From: an uncultured bacterium
Lineage (GTDB): Bacteria > Planctomycetota > GCA-002687715
Assembly (NCBI GenBank): GCA_902826835.1
Contig: CADEGH010000019.1
Location: 39,604-103,603 of the forward strand
DNA length: 64,000 bases
Reading direction: 5' to 3'
Shown here: positions 61,612-64,000 of the stretch, in pieces
Numbering within the stretch: the stretch's first letter is position 1
How the letters are laid out: each line of letters starts with the position of its first letter
Translations under genes and position numbers: made by a program
The notes under the pieces: model-generated
The model's database searches: none
The model's input: the letters and a program-made list of their open reading frames with translations, nothing else
What the model was told of the DNA's origin: nothing

Positions 61612-63009
61612 TCAATGCTCCTTTCGGGTTGGCGTCGTTTCGGAACGAGGCGGCATCGGGTTCGCCTCGTGACCACTGGAGATGCCGAGTTGAACTCCAT
61701 TCAGGAGGGCCCAGAGGCGCCATTCCTCGCACCGAAGCTCGAGCTCGGTTTCCAAGGCCTCGTCCTCGGCGGCGAGTTCGTTCTGACGCGCTCGCATCAC
61801 CTCGAAGACTCCCACTTGCATGGCGTTGTAGTTCTGAAGCGTGAGAACCGTGAAACGGTGCTGGAGCGGGAGGTGGGACTCCCGGAGGAAGCGCAGTTCG
61901 GCTCGGAGCGCCTCGATCACGTCACGAGTGCGTCGGGCCTCGGAGCGAATCGCGACCGCCGCCGCGGTGTGCCGCTCGAGCCGGGCCTCCGCTTCGAACC
62001 GGGCGCTCAGCGCCATGACTCCGCCGTCATCAAGGAGCGGGATCGGCAGAGTAAACTCTCCTCCCACCCCCCACTCACCCCCGGGTTCCCGCTGTGCGGC
62101 GGGTCCGACCGAGAGGTCGCTCCACACCGAGTCGGTCGCGAGGCCCGCGGCGACGAGTAAAGCTTCCGCCTCGAAACGCCGCCGCCGCAATTCGAAGTTG
62201 GCACTCACTGCCAAACTCTCGACTCGATCGAGATCCAACTCGGGAGCCACGGGGAGCAGCTCTGAAGCGGTCCAGGTGCTCGCCTCACTCCCCCACAGGC
62301 TCGCGAGGCGGTTCACCGCTTCGCGCGCGACCGATTCCATCCGCTCGGCTCGCGCGAGATCCAGACGAGCTTTACTCAGCGCGAGTTCTTCTCCCACGGC
62401 GTCGATCGCGAGGGCGTTCCCCGCCTTCTCGAGTTTCCCCATGAGCTGCACGGCCTCCGCGGCTGCATCGCGTCGCGCCTCGCGCAGGGCGATTCGACGC
62501 TGGGCTCCCGCCAGTTCCAACGCCGCGAGTTGCGATTCGGCACTCAGCCGGACTAGGCGATCGGCAATTTCGGCGCGACGGGCGTTCAGCTCGGCCCTCG
62601 ACTCCGCCTCGCGGAGCGGCACCATGAAGAGGCTGACAACGGCCTGGGCGAGACCGACTTCGATTTCCGGGCCCTCGTCGAACCAACGGGCCGATCCCCC
62701 GAGACTCGGATTCACCACCCGCCCGGCCTGGAGCAGGGCCATGCGGGCGACCCCGAGTTCGAGCAGGTGCGCCCGCACCTCGGGGTTGCGCAAGAAGACC
62801 AGCCGCCGCAGAGACTCTCCGGTCAGCGGCGTCTGGAGAATGGCGCGGGCCGTCTCCATCTCCTCCGCTTCGCCCACCGGCAACTCGACGCCCGCACTGG
62901 CGGGAATGATCGCCCGAAGTTCCGCGCGTTCCTCGTTCAGAATCACCGTGGCATCCGGTGCCGCACACGCCGCAAGCAGGAGAGCGAGTGATGCGAGTCC
63001 GCCCCTCAC
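61612..63009 (-). CDS. TolC/CusC-type outer-membrane efflux lipoprotein
   Basis: 465 residues from GTG 63009 (GTGA overlap with the small lipoprotein gene). An N-terminal lipobox (LLAAC) marks a lipid anchor as in CusC. The body is two rounds of long amphipathic helices (RAHLLELGVARMALLQAGRVVNPSLGG..., AESRAELNARRAEIADRLVRLSAESQLAALELAGAQRRIALREARR), typical of OEP/TolC. It forms the outer-membrane channel of a tripartite pump. No RND or membrane-fusion gene is present in the window, so the rest of the pump is elsewhere or upstream beyond the right edge. Confidence 0.83.
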   Translation of the reverse strand: MRGGLASLALLLAACAAPDATVILNEERAELRAIIPASAGVELPVGEAEEMETARAILQTPLTGESLRRLVFLRNPEVRAHLLELGVARMALLQAGRVVNPSLGGSARWFDEGPEIEVGLAQAVVSLFMVPLREAESRAELNARRAEIADRLVRLSAESQLAALELAGAQRRIALREARRDAAAEAVQLMGKLEKAGNALAIDAVGEELALSKARLDLARAERMESVAREAVNRLASLWGSEASTWTASELLPVAPELDLDRVESLAVSANFELRRRRFEAEALLVAAGLATDSVWSDLSVGPAAQREPGGEWGVGGEFTLPIPLLDDGGVMALSARFEAEARLERHTAAAVAIRSEARRTRDVIEALRAELRFLRESHLPLQHRFTVLTLQNYNAMQVGVFEVMRARQNELAAEDEALETELELRCEEWRLWALLNGVQLGISSGHEANPMPPRSETTPTRKEH

Positions 63010-63242
63010 CGATGACCTCCCATCGCCGGAGTGGGGGATCCCGCCGGGGGAACCACCTTGGGGGCAGTCAGCTCGAGCGTTTGCGAGCGCGCACGGCGGG
63101 GCGCCGATTCCGCCGTGCCGGAAGCGGGATGATCGGCCGGCAGCTCCGGAAGCGAGGCGGGCGCCGAGCAACTCACCGCGCCCGCGACGAACAGCAAACT
63201 CGCGAGGAGGAGCGAACGTCGCGTGGCGCGCTCACTGGCCAT
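63006..63242 (-). CDS. Small lipoprotein of copper operon
   Basis: 78 residues. Clear lipoprotein signal (RRSLLLASLLFVAGAVSC) with Cys ~25. The mature part is short, Pro/Ala-rich and probably disordered. It overlaps the metal-binding gene upstream by 11 bp and the TolC gene downstream by GTGA, so it is tightly coupled. The family is unassigned. Confidence 0.6.
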   Translation of the reverse strand: MASERATRRSLLLASLLFVAGAVSCSAPASLPELPADHPASGTAESAPRRARSQTLELTAPKVVPPAGSPTPAMGGHR

Positions 63243-63867
63243 CTTTTTTGGGATCCGCCGGCGGCTTCGGAGCCGACTTGGCCTTGTACTCGTTCACCTT
63301 CTCGAGAACTCGCTTGGGGTCTTTGGCGGCCCATTCGACGCAGTCTCCGGAAGACAGACGGACGAGCTGCTGCTCCACCACCAAGAACGTGTTCTTGGCC
63401 ACCGGCAGGCCCGAGATCGGACATTCCCGATTGGCGAGGTCCTGCAACTGGGGGTTGTTCAACTTCGCGACCACGATCTGCGAATCTTCGAGCGCCGCTT
63501 TTTTGCACTCGGCGCAGCACACCGCGAAGTCGAGACCCTGGATCTGGATGCGCGGCGAGTCCTTCGTGATGGCCTGGCCGGTGATCGGGCAAGCAAGGTT
63601 GTCCAGTCGCTTCGACTTCGGAAAGGCGGTCTTGTAGGCGGTTTCGAGATCCGCGAGCACCTTTTTGTTGCAGGGAGTGCAGCAGACCCAGATACGTCCG
63701 TGGTCGGTGTCGACGAACAGCGCGGAGGAGATCGGCTTGCCCATGATGGGGCAAGTCCGATTTTGGGCGAGCGGCACGGAGACGGAGGGGGGACTCGGCT
63801 CCGTAGCTTGGCCGAAGAGCCCCACGGACAGAATCCAGCCACCGAAGAGGATCACCATCGTTTTCAT
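63232..63867 (-). CDS. Exported triple CPI-G-repeat cysteine protein (putative metal-binding)
   Basis: 211 residues from ATG 63867 with GGAG eight bases upstream. Signal peptide ends near LFGQATE. It has three repeats of ~55 residues. The first two each begin CPI(M/T)G (C39, C93) and end in a CC-x2-C knot (C62/63/66; C117/118/121). The third begins CPISG (C149) but its end has only C176. The pattern resembles TRASH/YHS-like heavy-metal domains. As the head of an operon with a TolC channel and a multicopper oxidase it probably binds copper in the periplasm. The Lys/Pro-rich tail is disordered. Confidence 0.68.
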   Translation of the reverse strand: MKTMVILFGGWILSVGLFGQATEPSPPSVSVPLAQNRTCPIMGKPISSALFVDTDHGRIWVCCTPCNKKVLADLETAYKTAFPKSKRLDNLACPITGQAITKDSPRIQIQGLDFAVCCAECKKAALEDSQIVVAKLNNPQLQDLANRECPISGLPVAKNTFLVVEQQLVRLSSGDCVEWAAKDPKRVLEKVNEYKAKSAPKPPADPKKDGQ

Positions 63868-63930
63868 GGGTTGCACTCCGAGACCAACTCCCCCGATCCA
63901 CCCCCTGGAACCGGCGGGATTGGCTCTCTA

Positions 63931-63960
63931 TTCCTACCACGAACCGGGAGATACTTTCAA
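63931..63960 (-). promoter_or_regulatory. Weak candidate promoter of the copper operon
   Basis: On the minus strand TTGAAA (63960-63955) and TAGGAA (63936-63931) are 18 bases apart, about 65 bases before ATG 63867. Match to consensus is modest. A metal-regulator site was not recognised. Confidence 0.3.
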
Positions 63961-64000
63961 GAGTTGTGTTCTGGCCGAGGACTTCAGGCGGCGTTCCTTG

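Noticed and set aside
1..64000. CRISPR array
   Set aside because: I saw no regularly spaced 25-40 bp repeats anywhere, despite the cmr genes; an array, if any, is outside the window.
1..64000. tRNA or rRNA genes
   Set aside because: No cloverleaf-like segment with a proper T-loop and acceptor pairing was noticed in the intergenic spaces; occasional GGTTCGA-like strings fall inside coding sequence.

Overview
The window is high-GC bacterial DNA, densely packed, with many 1-11 bp stop/start overlaps (ATGA, GTGA) and frequent GTG starts. The gene content fits a Planctomycetota-type or other PVC-related organism, although no rRNA or marker gene is present to prove it. That content includes exported proteins with signal peptides ending in AQ, FG-GAP/ASPIC lipoproteins, a DUF1080/DUF6797-type exported protein beside a multi-haem cytochrome, a DUF4080 radical SAM protein and an astacin-like peptidase with TIG-type domains.

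Left edge (1-8.3 kb, minus strand): a defence operon reading SIR2-domain protein -> SMC/RecF-like ATPase -> cmr1 -> cmr2/cas10, the last running off the window. All four genes overlap by a few bases. This is a type III-B CRISPR-Cas module whose two leading genes are not core cmr genes. It is the best candidate here for a poorly described system: a SIR2 effector candidate plus a large ATPase, co-translated with Cmr. The SIR2 domain keeps GAGIS and TTNYD, but the usual catalytic-histidine position reads Asn. No CRISPR array lies inside the window.

8.4-21.6 kb: an RNase II/R-family exonuclease; a Tat-exported PaoABC-like molybdenum aldehyde oxidoreductase operon with a small Cys-rich fourth gene; a TPR + FG-GAP/ASPIC secreted pair; a P-domain exported protein with a clear intrinsic terminator; a B12-type radical SAM protein overlapping an aldehyde dehydrogenase; and a universal stress protein.

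21.7-32.3 kb: a cbb3 oxidase cluster (di-haem cytochrome c, ccoN, ccoO, two small membrane proteins, ccoI, a SafE-like protein and a short polyferredoxin). A near-consensus sigma-54 promoter lies in front. A globin-coupled sensor histidine kinase and a convergent NtrC-type sigma-54 activator follow. Together these suggest oxygen- or NO-responsive sigma-54 control of high-affinity respiration.

32.3-45.9 kb: a cupredoxin-like lipoprotein, then zwf-pgl-gnd (oxidative pentose phosphate pathway), divergent from a glycogen-debranching-type glucosidase; a 950-bp gene-poor stretch; a PAP2 phosphatase; and an operon of PaaK-like acyl-CoA ligase, patatin lipase, FadJ-like bifunctional enzyme and thiolase (lipid/fatty-acid breakdown).

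46-64 kb: a SPASM radical SAM protein, a large FG-GAP lipoprotein, a YdcZ-type transporter, the exported astacin, a five-haem cytochrome with a PA14-like N-terminus translationally coupled to a DUF1080 protein, an orphan ATP-grasp-like enzyme, a zinc-ribbon protein and a DUF2911-like exported protein. The right edge carries a minus-strand metal operon: a triple-repeat Cys protein, a small lipoprotein, a TolC-type outer-membrane factor and a Tat-exported multicopper oxidase.
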